From Pseudomonas sp. R5(2019) (GTDB taxonomy: Bacteria > Pseudomonadota > Gammaproteobacteria > Pseudomonadales > Pseudomonadaceae), in assembly GCF_009905435.1 (NCBI RefSeq), contig NZ_JAAAMT010000057.1, forward strand, positions 1-32,561: DNA of 32,561 nt, read 5' to 3'. The position numbers and the translations under genes were made by a program. The stretch's first letter is position 1. Each line of letters opens with the position of its first letter. The notes under the pieces were generated by a model that was not told where the DNA came from, ran no database searches, and was given only the letters and a program-made list of their open reading frames with translations. Positions 1-8,391 of this stretch are shown here, one piece after another.

Positions 1-42
1 GGCGCTGTGGCTGCATGGGGAATCCGCTTGTTGGGGCCAGAA

Positions 43-73
43 ATGGTGTCCACTTAAATTAGGTGGACACCAT
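43..73. repeat. Perfect 11-bp inverted repeat at the left edge
   Basis: The arms ATGGTGTCCAC (43-53) and GTGGACACCAT (63-73) are exact reverse complements around a 9-bp AT-rich spacer. The pattern resembles paired insertion-sequence ends or an operator. No family could be assigned. It lies just upstream of a doubtful small ORF. Confidence 0.75.
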
Positions 74-84
74 GGCCCTCAGCG

Positions 85-303
85 GTGGAGGCGGGAAGGT
101 GTGTTCGCCGACCCCTTACAAAGAAACAGCTCGAAAAACTGAAGGTCCACAAGAAGCGTGACGACGGTCTGAATATCTGGGCATGCCAAGTACGAGGTCC
201 CAGGAAGAAAACCATCCTGAAGGGTTATCTGATTGAGGAGCCGGCGCTGATTTTCGAATTAATCCCCCCTGACAATCCTTTTCTCGTTCTTGATGGAGAG
301 TGA
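85..303 (+). CDS. Small basic hypothetical protein (doubtful)
   Basis: This is an open frame of 72 codons starting with GTG, with no clear ribosome binding site. The product is Lys/Arg-rich in its first half (a run around residues 12-26) and more hydrophobic and acidic at the end. I recognise no family. It begins within 15 bp of a palindrome and lies among mobile-element debris, so it may be the tail of a damaged gene rather than a complete one. Codon use is less GC-biased than in the catabolic genes to its right. Real expression is uncertain. Confidence 0.25.
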   Translation: MEAGRCVRRPLTKKQLEKLKVHKKRDDGLNIWACQVRGPRKKTILKGYLIEEPALIFELIPPDNPFLVLDGE

Positions 304-777
304 GCCTCCCGACGAATTAGTGTGCGATGCTGTTGGCGCTGATGCCGAATTGACCCGGTTGCTGAAGCATCACTGACCTATCTCTGAGCGGCACAAAGCC
401 AACACAAGCAATAGTTCGCAAGGAATCCGACGGGGTCAGTAATGTCTCAGTACGTGGGTCAGTTCGGCATCAGCACTAACAGCCTTGGACTAAACCTTGG
501 GTGGTTTGCTGTTCGGGCACAGCGGTTACCAACGCACCTTCGACGTGAGCGCTGCTTTGGTGGTAATAGCTGCGTTTCTGGCAATGCTGACGTCACGCTG
601 TCCACGTCCAAGGACCACCCGCTAATAAACGTGAGCTGTGACTATGAGCACAAAGCCATCCATGGCGATTGGCGGGGTTTCTTCGCAACTGCCAAACCTT
701 CCATGAGTTGTCCCGAACGTTATAGGGCCCGTCACCCTTGCAGTGCGATAGTGCCTAAAAACTAGGAACTGGCAGCT
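304..777. other. Non-coding stretch with repeat debris and leader of the first oxidoreductase gene
   Basis: No convincing gene is seen here. Open frames on both strands (for example 442-765 plus) lack family resemblance, a clear ribosome site and normal codon bias. The left part holds a pair of 19-bp inverted repeats (338-356 and 456-474). The right part, about 600-777, must carry the promoter of the gene starting at 778; AGGA at 767-770 is its ribosome binding site. I could not fix a -35/-10 pair. Confidence 0.6.
338..474. repeat. 137-bp segment bounded by 19-bp inverted repeats (MITE-like)
   Basis: GCTGATGCCGAATTGACCC at 338-356 pairs with GGGTCAGTTCGGCATCAGC at 456-474 with one mismatch. 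The interior has no gene. The geometry fits a small non-autonomous element or the ends of a deleted insertion sequence. A strong RNA hairpin is an alternative. No flanking target duplication could be assigned. Confidence 0.55.
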
Positions 778-2097
778 ATGTACAGAAATACCTCTACCCC
801 AGCTGACGACAACGGCTGCGGCTGGTTCCACCTGAGCCCTGCGCGTAACCCTCGTCCCGCCCACAGCGGCCGTACCAAGGCGCGCTGGGCGGTCCTAGGC
901 GCCGGCTTCACGGGCCTCGCCGCCGCGCGCCAACTGGCACTGAAATTCCCGGACGACGAAATCGTACTGATCGATGGACAACAAGTTGGCTATGGTGCCT
1001 CCGGACGCAACTCCGGCTTTGCCATCGACCTGCCCCACGACATCGGCGCCCCGGACTACATCGGCGACCTGGTCACGGCGCGGATGAACCTGAAGCTTAA
1101 CCATTTCGCCCAGTCGCTGATCCGCACCCTGGTTGCCGACCACGCCATCGACTGCCAGATCCGCCAGGACGGCAAGTATCAGGCCGCAGTCGAAGACAAG
1201 GGCATGGCAGTGCTGCAAGCCTATCGCAGCGGCCTGGACAAGCTCGGCCAGCCCTACGAGATGATCGAAGCCCGCGACGTACCTGAACACCTGGGCACGT
1301 CTTTCTACCGCCAAGCACTCTACACCTCAGGCACGATGCTGCTGCAACCGGCGGCATTGGCCAGAGGGCTTGCCGACAGCCTGCCGGCTAACGTAAGCCT
1401 TTACGAACATACCGTCATCACCCACCTGGAGCAGGGCGACAAGATCATCCTGCGCCACGCCAACGGCGAGGTGGTCGCCGACGAGTTACTGCTTTGCAAC
1501 AACGCCTTCGCTTCTCATTTCGGCTTCCTTCCTGGCCGCCTGCTGCCGATTTTCACCTACGCAAGCATGACCCGACCGCTGACCGAGGAAGAACAGGCAC
1601 GCCTGGGCGGCAAGCAAACCTGGGGCATCATCCCCGCCGACCCGTTCGGCAGTACGCTGCGGCGCACACCCGACCAGCGCCTGCTGGTGCGCAACAGCTT
1701 CAGCTTCAACGCCAGTGGTCAGGCCCGGCAGCGCTACCTGGACCGCGCTGCGAACCAGCACCGCGCCTCATTCGAGCGACGTTTTCCGATGCTCCCGGAT
1801 ATGCCGTTCGATTACACATGGGGAGGCTCGATGTGCCTGTCGCGCAATCACCTATCGTACTTCGGCAGCCTGGCTCCGCGAGTCCATGCGGCGCTGTGCT
1901 GCAACGGTTTGGGCATTACTCGCGGCACCGCCACGGGTACTCTGCTCGCCAACTGGCGGGCGGGAGAGCGCGACGAACTGACCGACTTCTTGCTCGCCTC
2001 GCCCGGCCCCAACCGCAACCCGCCGGAGCCGCTGCTGAGCGTGGGAGTCAACCTGAACCTGAACTGGGGCCAGCGGCGCGCCGGCCTGGAAGCCTGA
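778..2097 (+). CDS. FAD-dependent amine oxidoreductase (DAO family)
   Basis: This 439-residue soluble flavoprotein belongs to the D-amino-acid-oxidase fold group, close to gamma-glutamylputrescine oxidases and N-methyl amino acid dehydrogenases. The FAD dinucleotide motif GAGFTG is at residues 41-46, and the ASGRNSGF motif typical of PuuB-like members is at 74-81. The start ATG has AGGA about 7 bases upstream. The next gene, a ProC-like reductase, begins 10 bp after the stop with its own AGGAGG-like site, so the two form an operon. In context the enzyme probably oxidises a secondary or tertiary amine (an N-methylated or cyclic amino acid), giving an imine that the neighbour could reduce, or releasing formaldehyde. 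The substrate cannot be read from sequence. Confidence 0.85.
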   Translation: MYRNTSTPADDNGCGWFHLSPARNPRPAHSGRTKARWAVLGAGFTGLAAARQLALKFPDDEIVLIDGQQVGYGASGRNSGFAIDLPHDIGAPDYIGDLVTARMNLKLNHFAQSLIRTLVADHAIDCQIRQDGKYQAAVEDKGMAVLQAYRSGLDKLGQPYEMIEARDVPEHLGTSFYRQALYTSGTMLLQPAALARGLADSLPANVSLYEHTVITHLEQGDKIILRHANGEVVADELLLCNNAFASHFGFLPGRLLPIFTYASMTRPLTEEEQARLGGKQTWGIIPADPFGSTLRRTPDQRLLVRNSFSFNASGQARQRYLDRAANQHRASFERRFPMLPDMPFDYTWGGSMCLSRNHLSYFGSLAPRVHAALCCNGLGITRGTATGTLLANWRAGERDELTDFLLASPGPNRNPPEPLLSVGVNLNLNWGQRRAGLEA

Positions 2098-2107
2098 AGG
2101 AGGCATC

Positions 2108-2881
2108 ATGCAAAGTCTGGGCATTCTTGGCGTCGGCGAACTGACCGAGAAAGTCGTGCGAGGCCTACGTGGCAGCGGCTTTGACGGGCCGATCTTGCTG
2201 TCACCGCGCAATGCTGAACGGGCCCAGACGCTGGCCGCCGACTACGCCTGCGAGGTGATGCCGAGCAACCAGGCGCTGGTCGATAATGCCAGCATCTTGC
2301 TGCTCGGAACGCGCCCGGACAGTGTGGCGCAGTTGGCGACCGAGATCAGCCTGAAACCCGGCCAGCACCTGCTGTCGCTGGTGGCAGGCCTGGACATGCA
2401 GACACTTCGGGCCACCTTCCCCGGCGCACTGTGCGTGCGCGTGATGCTGTCATACGCCGCGCAGTTCAACGAATCGACCGTGGTCGTCTACCCGCCTGAT
2501 AAAACAACGCAAGCCTGCCTGGGCCCGCTGGGCACGCTTGTGGTGATGGAAAACGAAGCGGCGTTTGAGCTGGCCACCGTGGCGGCTTGCATGAATGGCT
2601 GGTTCTATTTCCTGTTGCACGACCTGCAGTATTGGCTGGTAGACAAGGGCCTGCCCATCGATCAAGCGCGCACGCTGGTGCTGGGTAACCTGGAAGATTG
2701 CGTCGCCACTGCGCGCACCCATCCGGATCAGAGTTTGAAAGCCCTCGGCCAGGCAATTGCCACACCGGGTACTTTCACTGCAGCGGGCCTTGAGGTGCTC
2801 AACCATCAGCCGGGCAGCGCGACTTGGGGCGCCGCTTGCGAAGTGGTTTTCGATGCCCTCCTCAACCGCGTACCGCGTTAA
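2108..2881 (+). CDS. Pyrroline-5-carboxylate reductase-like imine reductase
   Basis: This 257-residue protein has a ProC-type NAD(P) nucleotide fold at the N terminus (GILGVGEL, residues 5-12) and a helical C-terminal dimerisation region. The length fits the family (about 260-280). It is clearly diverged from housekeeping ProC, so reduction of a different cyclic or open imine is likely, perhaps the product of the upstream flavoenzyme. The ribosome site GAAGGAGG lies directly before the ATG. Its stop overlaps the stop of the convergent regulator gene within the palindrome TTAA at 2878-2881. A role in biosynthetic proline formation is unlikely in this setting. Confidence 0.75.
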   Translation: MQSLGILGVGELTEKVVRGLRGSGFDGPILLSPRNAERAQTLAADYACEVMPSNQALVDNASILLLGTRPDSVAQLATEISLKPGQHLLSLVAGLDMQTLRATFPGALCVRVMLSYAAQFNESTVVVYPPDKTTQACLGPLGTLVVMENEAAFELATVAACMNGWFYFLLHDLQYWLVDKGLPIDQARTLVLGNLEDCVATARTHPDQSLKALGQAIATPGTFTAAGLEVLNHQPGSATWGAACEVVFDALLNRVPR

Positions 2882-3903
2882 AGCTCCGGGTCCATCCCGA
2901 CCCGTTCACCGAGCGGGTCGCTGTTGAAACGCTCCACTTCATGCCGACGCTTGCGGAAGCTATAGGGAGTTTCGCCGTATTGCTTGCGGAACCACAGAAT
3001 GAAGTGCGATGCGTCGGAAAAACCGCTGGCCAGGGCGATGGTAGTGATGTTCTGGCTGGTATTGACCAGCAGCCGGCGAGCATGGTCCAGGCGCAGCTTG
3101 CGCCAGTAGTTGGCCGGTGGTTCCTGGGTATTGGCAACGAACTCACGGTGCAACTGGCGCGGATGCGTGCCAACCGCATCGGCCACTGCCTTGAGCGACA
3201 ACGAGATATCCAGGTTGTCGCGCATGAAGGCAATAGCGCGCTCAACCCGATCATTCTGATAAACCTTGCCGGTCTGCTCCTCATCCTCCGCACGCTCTTC
3301 CACCAGCAGGTATTCCAGCCCCTTCTGCGCCCGTACTTCACCACAGTGACGGCGGATCAGACTGGCCGCAAGATCAATGGCCGTGCCGCCGGGGCAGGTA
3401 ATGATGCCGCGATCATCCACATAACTTTTGTCGATCACCGCCGTCGCATGGGGAAACAGAGCTTCGAATTCCTCGCGAATGGTGAAATGCACCGCGCAGC
3501 GACGACCATCGAGTAGCCCGGCCTTGCCCAGCACGAACGACGCCGAACACAACGCAATAATCGGGATATTCGCCGCATGCACATCGCGCAGCGCGTCAAG
3601 CAGCCAATTCGGCGGGTTGCGCGTTTCGCCCAGCAGACCGCCGGCGATCACGATGTAGTCGTAGTGGGCCCAGAGATTCAGCGGCCGGGTAGGCGAAATT
3701 GGCATGCCGCAGCTGGCGCTGATCGACTGGTCGTTGCAGGTCATCCAGTCCCACTGGCAGAACACCTGCTGGCTGCGGAACGACTTGTCAGCGGCAAAAC
3801 GCAGGGAGTCGACCAGGCCAGCGACCGGCACCAGGGTGAACTGGTTCATCAGTACGAAACCGACTCGCAGGTCCGGTTTTACCTCAGCGGGGTGGGCGTT
3901 CAA
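2878..3903 (-). CDS. GlxA/CdhR-type AraC family transcriptional regulator
   Basis: This 341-residue protein has an N-terminal DJ-1/PfpI-like class I amidotransferase-type domain (about residues 12-190, nucleophile-elbow Cys119 in ALCSAS) and a C-terminal AraC double helix-turn-helix (about 225-325). Pseudomonas regulators of this build, such as GbdR, CdhR and ArgR, sense amines, carnitine, choline derivatives or arginine and usually activate catabolic operons. It is divergent from the aldehyde dehydrogenase gene at 4120 and convergent with the ProC-like gene. The 216-bp gap before the aldehyde dehydrogenase contains a spaced inverted repeat (3962-4005) that is a good candidate for its binding site. 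It probably controls the quaternary-amine genes around it. Confidence 0.9.
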   Translation of the reverse strand: MNAHPAEVKPDLRVGFVLMNQFTLVPVAGLVDSLRFAADKSFRSQQVFCQWDWMTCNDQSISASCGMPISPTRPLNLWAHYDYIVIAGGLLGETRNPPNWLLDALRDVHAANIPIIALCSASFVLGKAGLLDGRRCAVHFTIREEFEALFPHATAVIDKSYVDDRGIITCPGGTAIDLAASLIRRHCGEVRAQKGLEYLLVEERAEDEEQTGKVYQNDRVERAIAFMRDNLDISLSLKAVADAVGTHPRQLHREFVANTQEPPANYWRKLRLDHARRLLVNTSQNITTIALASGFSDASHFILWFRKQYGETPYSFRKRRHEVERFNSDPLGERVGMDPEL

Positions 3904-3961
3904 GGTCGCTCTCCGGAACAGCCGGGGAAGTCCGGCAGTCTCATTCTAAGCCTAGGCGCTC

Positions 3962-4005
3962 GTCCGTAATATCATATAAAGACGGCTATTTCGTATATTA
4001 AGGAC
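3962..4005. promoter_or_regulatory. Candidate operator for the GlxA-type regulator
   Basis: GTCCGTAATAT (3962-3972) and ATATTAAGGAC (3995-4005) are inverted copies with one mismatch. Their centres are 33 bp apart, about three helical turns. They lie in an AT-rich patch of the divergent region between the regulator and the aldehyde dehydrogenase gene. Assignment to the regulator is inferred. Confidence 0.5.
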
Positions 4006-4119
4006 AAGCCCGGGGCTTTCCGACCCCGGCGTCCTATCAATTGTCATGCCCGTAATAGCGGGCGCGGTGCGGCGCTGAGCATCATGCCGGTAGGCCCAAC
4101 CATACAGGATCGATACCGC

Positions 4120-5571
4120 ATGAAACCCGTCACCAAAAGCAGCTACGTCGATGGCGCCTTCGTTCCCCTCGACAGCGGCAGCGACCTGCTGGACAACCGC
4201 AATCCGTCCAACCCGGAGGAAGTGATCGAGCGTTTCGTGCGTGCCGACCAGGCCCTCACCGAACGTGCCATCGCCGCCGCCCGCCGTGCGCAGCCGGGCT
4301 GGGCACGGAGCAACCCGCAACAGCGCGCCGATGCCCTGGACTTCATCGGTAGCGAGATCCTTGCCCGCCGCGAGGAACTGGCCATCCTGCTCGCCCGTGA
4401 GGAAGGCAAGGTCGTGCGCGAGGCGCTGGGCGAGGTCGATCGCGCCGGCCGTTCGTTCAAATTCTATGCCCAGGAAGCACTACGCGCCGAAGGCGAGAAG
4501 TACCAGTCGGTGCGCCAGGATGTCGGCATCGATGTGTTCACCCAGCCGCTGGGCGTGATTGGCATCATCGCGCCGTGGAACTTTCCGATCGCCATCCCGG
4601 CGTGGAAAATTGCTCCCGCGCTGTGCTTTGGCAACTGCGTGGTGTTCAAGCCGGCGGAGCTGGTACCGTCTTCGGCCTGGGCGCTGGCCGAGATCATTTC
4701 GCGCGCGGGCCTGCCGGCAGGCGTTTTCAACCTGCTTATCGGTCCGGGGCGCAGTGTTGGCGACACGATGATCCGTTCGCCGCAAATTGACGGCATCAGT
4801 TTCACCGGCTCCGAGCACACCGGTCGGCAGATCGCCCGACTCGCGGCGGAAGGTATGAAGAAGGTGCAACTGGAGATGGGTGGCAAGAACCCGCTGATCG
4901 TGCTCGATGACGCCGACCTGGAGCAAGCGGTCGAGGTTGCACTGAACGGTTCCTTCTACAGCACTGGCCAGCGTTGCACGGCGAGCTCGCGGGTGATCGT
5001 GACCGAGGGGATTCATGACGCCTTCGTCGCACGCCTGGCCGAGCGTACCCGAGCACTGAAGGTTGGCGATGCGTTGCAGGCATCGACCGACATCGGCCCA
5101 GTGGTGGATGGCCGGCAGTTGGAGCAGAACCTGTCGTACGTGGCCATCGGTATCGAACAAGGCGCGACGCTGGTGTGCGGTGGCGAGCGGATCGAGAACG
5201 CAGCGGATGCACATTTCTTTACGCCGGCGCTGTTTGCCGATGTTCAGCCGAAAATGCGGATCTACCGCGAGGAGATCTTCGGGCCGGTGCTGAGCGTGCT
5301 CAAGGTTCGGGATTACGAAGAAGCCTTCGCCGCTGCCGAAGACACGGCGTTCGGGTTGTCCGCCGGTATCGTCACTACCTCGCTGCGACATGCCGAGCAC
5401 TTCAAGCGCAACAGCAGCGCCGGGATGGTGATGGTGAACCTTCCGACTGCTGGCGTCGATTACCACGTGCCATTTGGCGGTAATGGTGCGTCAAGCCTGG
5501 GTTCGCGCGAGCAAGGCACCCATGCTCGGCAGTTTTTTACCCGGACGAAAACGACTTATCAGCTGGCTTGA
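4120..5571 (+). CDS. Aldehyde dehydrogenase, probable alpha-ketoglutaric semialdehyde dehydrogenase
   Basis: The 483-residue NAD(P)-dependent aldehyde dehydrogenase has all catalytic elements: PWNFP with Asn154, FKPAE with Lys177, ELGGKN-type Glu252 (here LEMGGKN) and the nucleophile Cys286 in GQRCTA. The C-terminal VDYHVPFGG...SREQG stretch resembles the 2,5-dioxopentanoate dehydrogenases of hydroxyproline and sugar-acid catabolism, which feed 2-oxoglutarate to the TCA cycle. I chose the ATG at 4120 (AGGA at 4106-4109) over the in-frame one at 4084, because the family begins near this point. A pyrroline-4-hydroxy-2-carboxylate deaminase, which normally supplies its substrate in the 4-hydroxyproline route, is not in the window. 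Betaine aldehyde or another aldehyde remains possible. Confidence 0.85.
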   Translation: MKPVTKSSYVDGAFVPLDSGSDLLDNRNPSNPEEVIERFVRADQALTERAIAAARRAQPGWARSNPQQRADALDFIGSEILARREELAILLAREEGKVVREALGEVDRAGRSFKFYAQEALRAEGEKYQSVRQDVGIDVFTQPLGVIGIIAPWNFPIAIPAWKIAPALCFGNCVVFKPAELVPSSAWALAEIISRAGLPAGVFNLLIGPGRSVGDTMIRSPQIDGISFTGSEHTGRQIARLAAEGMKKVQLEMGGKNPLIVLDDADLEQAVEVALNGSFYSTGQRCTASSRVIVTEGIHDAFVARLAERTRALKVGDALQASTDIGPVVDGRQLEQNLSYVAIGIEQGATLVCGGERIENAADAHFFTPALFADVQPKMRIYREEIFGPVLSVLKVRDYEEAFAAAEDTAFGLSAGIVTTSLRHAEHFKRNSSAGMVMVNLPTAGVDYHVPFGGNGASSLGSREQGTHARQFFTRTKTTYQLA

Positions 5572-5697
5572 GGCCTATTGCGACACTAACCCGCACAGTC
5601 CTTCGCTCAATTAAGCCATGGAGCGACGCAAATCCCACAGGATCGGTGGTGATCGTTGTGGGAAAACCCAAACAAACCGAAGAAGGTAACAAGCAAG

Positions 5698-7341
5698 ATG
5701 GCCAAGGCCGCCGATGTCATTGTGCAATGCCTGGAAAACGAAGGTGTCGAGTATGTGTTCGGCATTCCCGGGGAAGAGAACCTCGACCTGCTGGAATCGC
5801 TGCGCAAGTCGAAGATCAAGCTGGTATTGACTCGCCACGAGCAGTCCGCCGGCTTCATGGCCGCCACCTATGGCCGCCTGACCGGCAAGACTGGCGTCAG
5901 CCTGTCGACCCTAGGCCCTGGCGCCACCAACCTGGTGACCGCCGGCGCCTACGCGTATTTGGGGGGCATGCCCATGCTGATGATTACTGGCCAGAAACCG
6001 ATCAAGAAGTCTAAGCAGGGCCGGTTCCAGATCATCGACGTGTGCGGCATGATGGCTCCCATCACCAAGTACACCCACCAGTTTGCCTCGGCCGACAACA
6101 TCCCTTCGCGCATGCGGGAGGCCTTCCGCCTGGCAGAAGAAGAAAAGCCGGGCGCCGTGCACCTGGAACTGCCGGAGGACATCGCCGCCGAGCAGACCGA
6201 CAGCCTGCCGATCCCACCGAGCCTGCACCGGCGCCCGCTGGCCGAGCACAAGGCCGTCGACGCTGCTGTCGAGAAGCTGCAGAACGCCCGCAGCCCGATC
6301 CTGGTGATCGGCGCCGGCGCCAACCGCAAGATGACCGCCAAGGTCCTCAAGCAACTGATCGACAAGACCGGCATTCCGTTCGTCACTACTCAGCTGGGCA
6401 AGGGCGTGGTCGACGAGCGTAGTCCGCGATTCCTCGGCAACGCCGCGCTGTCCTCCGGCGACTTTGTCCACCGCGCCGTCGAAGCCGCCGACCTGATCGT
6501 CAACATTGGCCACGACGTGATAGAGAAGCCGCCGTTCTTCATGGTGCGGGGTGGTACCGAAGTCATCCATATCAACTTCCGCTCAGCTGAAGTCGATGCC
6601 GTATATTTCCCCCAGATCGAAGTGATCGGTGACATCGCCAACGCTGTGTGGCAGATCAGTGAAGCGCTGAGCGACACCCGCCACTGGGACTTCACACGCC
6701 TGCTAACCATCCGCGACGCCAACGAAGCCCAAATCGCCGAAGGCGCTGACGACGACCGCTTCCCGGTGTACCCGCAGCGCCTGGTTGCCGATATCCGTCG
6801 TGCGCTGCCGTCCGAAGGTATCGTTGCCCTGGACAATGGGATCTACAAGATCTGGTTTGCTCGTAATTACAAGGCGCACAAGCCAAACACCGTGTTGCTC
6901 GATAACGCCTTGGCGACCATGGGTGCAGGTTTGCCGTCAGCGATGGCGTCGCACTTGGTGTACCCGGATCGCCCAGTGATCGCGGTGTGCGGAGATGGCG
7001 GTTTTATGATGAATAGCCAGGAGCTGGAAACGGCAGTGCGTCTGAATATGCATATCACTGTGGTGATTCTGCGTGATGACGGCTACGGCATGATCCGCTG
7101 GAAGCAGGCGAACATGGGTTTCACCGATTTCGGTTTGGACTATGGCAACCCGGATTTCGTGAAGTATGCCCAGGCTTATGGCGCCAACGGCCATCGAGTG
7201 GAGAAAGCCGAAGGTTTGATGCCGTTACTTGAGCACTGCATCAACACGCCGGGCGTGCATGTGATCGACTGCCCGGTCGATTACAGTGAGAATGATCGCA
7301 TCCTCAATAGTGAGTTGCGCGAACGCAGTTTAGTGGTGTAG
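5698..7341 (+). CDS. Thiamine diphosphate enzyme, acetolactate synthase-like (catabolic type)
   Basis: The 547-residue ThDP enzyme has the three-domain plan of acetolactate synthase large chains. The catalytic Glu48 is in TRHEQSAG, and the ThDP-Mg motif begins with GDGG at 432-435 and ends near DDGYGM (460-465). No small regulatory subunit gene follows, which fits the catabolic AlsS type rather than the biosynthetic enzyme. The expected reaction is condensation of two pyruvates to 2-acetolactate, although decarboxylation or carboligation of another 2-oxo acid from this pathway is equally possible. The start is set at 5698 because residues from MAKAADVIV match the family start; AGAAGG lies 11 bases upstream. 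The 126-bp gap to the preceding gene shows no terminator, so co-transcription with it is likely. Confidence 0.85.
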   Translation: MAKAADVIVQCLENEGVEYVFGIPGEENLDLLESLRKSKIKLVLTRHEQSAGFMAATYGRLTGKTGVSLSTLGPGATNLVTAGAYAYLGGMPMLMITGQKPIKKSKQGRFQIIDVCGMMAPITKYTHQFASADNIPSRMREAFRLAEEEKPGAVHLELPEDIAAEQTDSLPIPPSLHRRPLAEHKAVDAAVEKLQNARSPILVIGAGANRKMTAKVLKQLIDKTGIPFVTTQLGKGVVDERSPRFLGNAALSSGDFVHRAVEAADLIVNIGHDVIEKPPFFMVRGGTEVIHINFRSAEVDAVYFPQIEVIGDIANAVWQISEALSDTRHWDFTRLLTIRDANEAQIAEGADDDRFPVYPQRLVADIRRALPSEGIVALDNGIYKIWFARNYKAHKPNTVLLDNALATMGAGLPSAMASHLVYPDRPVIAVCGDGGFMMNSQELETAVRLNMHITVVILRDDGYGMIRWKQANMGFTDFGLDYGNPDFVKYAQAYGANGHRVEKAEGLMPLLEHCINTPGVHVIDCPVDYSENDRILNSELRERSLVV

Positions 7342-7347
7342 CCACCA

Positions 7348-7374
7348 CCCATTGCGGGCTCGTCCCGCGATGGG
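7348..7374. repeat. REP-like palindrome, possible terminator
   Basis: The arms 7348-7358 and 7364-7374 pair over 11 bp with one G-T pair around a 5-nt loop. There is no T-run. It shares the 17-bp core GCGGGCTCGTCCCGCGA with the palindrome at 21673-21691, which marks it as a repetitive extragenic element of the Pseudomonas type. It sits between the ThDP enzyme gene and the LysR gene. Confidence 0.6.
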
Positions 7375-7401
7375 GGCCACCCAAAAACCGAGAAACAAAC
7401 C

Positions 7402-8358
7402 ATGAAAGTCCAGGAAGCCGGCAACAAGCACAAGGGTTACAGGCGAATCATTCCGTCCATGACCGCCCTCCTCCAGTTCGAATCCGTTGCCCGCTTGAAG
7501 AGCTTCACCCAGGCCGCCAAGGAGCTCGGCGTCACCCAGGCCGCGGTCAGCAAACAAATCAAGGTGCTCGAAGAAAACGTCGGCGCACAACTGTTTCACC
7601 GCCTACACCGCAGCATCGACCTGACCTACGAAGGGCAGGCTCTGTTCGCGATCATTTCCGAATCCTTGCAAAAAATTGCCACCGTTTTCGACCAGATCAA
7701 CCAGGAAGGCGGCCGGCAGGAAATCATCCTCGGCGTCACCGCCTCGTTCTCGCAGCTCCAAATCATGCCCCGGCTGGCCCGGCTGCGCGATGCCCTGCCC
7801 GACATCCAGCTACGCCTGGCCACGCAGATGTTCACCGGCGACCTGCGCACCCAGGAGCCCGATCTGTATGTGCGCTATGGCAACGGTGAGTGGGAAGACG
7901 GCGAAGCGATCCTGTTGTTCGAGGAAGAAATTTTCCCTGTCTGCTCCCCTGACTGGTTGGCGCGAAATCCCCGGCCCACCACCCTGGAGGAACTGGCCGG
8001 CGCCGGCCTGTTGGACTCCGACTCCACCTCCGAAGGCTGGATGACCTGGCATGGCTGGTTCAAAGAACTGGGGCTGAGTACACAGAAACTGCACTACACC
8101 TTGCGCGGCAACCTGCACGCCGATGTCGTGCATGCCGCACTTCACGGCCACGGCATCGGCTTGGGGTGGGGGCGTGTGGTCGAACACTTGCTGGCCCGCG
8201 GCGAGCTGGTTCGACTCGAACCGTTTTCCGTGCGCCCCACCGATGCCTACTACGTGATCATCCCTGACGGGCGCACCGCCACCCCCGAAGCCTGGGCAGT
8301 CATCCGTTGGCTGCAGGACCGTGCGCCGGTGTCGGCATTATCGAAAGCCAACCCATAA
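7402..8358 (+). CDS. LysR family transcriptional regulator (GcvA-like)
   Basis: The 318-residue protein has an N-terminal winged helix-turn-helix at about residues 18-78 (SFTQAAKELGVTQAAVSKQIK) and a periplasmic-binding-like effector domain from about 100. It resembles the GcvA group of LysR proteins, which often control amino acid and betaine genes. It lies upstream of, and on the same strand as, the Rieske oxygenase gene, with 113 bp between. An unusually good sigma-70 promoter (8392-8420) in that gap suggests the oxygenase operon is started separately, and this protein is the nearest candidate to control it. An internal ATG at 7459 is a possible alternative start, since the ribosome site before 7402 is weak. 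Confidence 0.9.
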   Translation: MKVQEAGNKHKGYRRIIPSMTALLQFESVARLKSFTQAAKELGVTQAAVSKQIKVLEENVGAQLFHRLHRSIDLTYEGQALFAIISESLQKIATVFDQINQEGGRQEIILGVTASFSQLQIMPRLARLRDALPDIQLRLATQMFTGDLRTQEPDLYVRYGNGEWEDGEAILLFEEEIFPVCSPDWLARNPRPTTLEELAGAGLLDSDSTSEGWMTWHGWFKELGLSTQKLHYTLRGNLHADVVHAALHGHGIGLGWGRVVEHLLARGELVRLEPFSVRPTDAYYVIIPDGRTATPEAWAVIRWLQDRAPVSALSKANP

Positions 8359-8391
8359 CTTGATGTAATGCGAACTGTAAAAATAGGCGCA

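Noticed and set aside
442..765. Open frame of 107 codons before the first oxidoreductase
   Set aside because: No family resemblance, no good ribosome site, overlaps one arm of the inverted repeat and reads unlike the GC-biased genes beside it.
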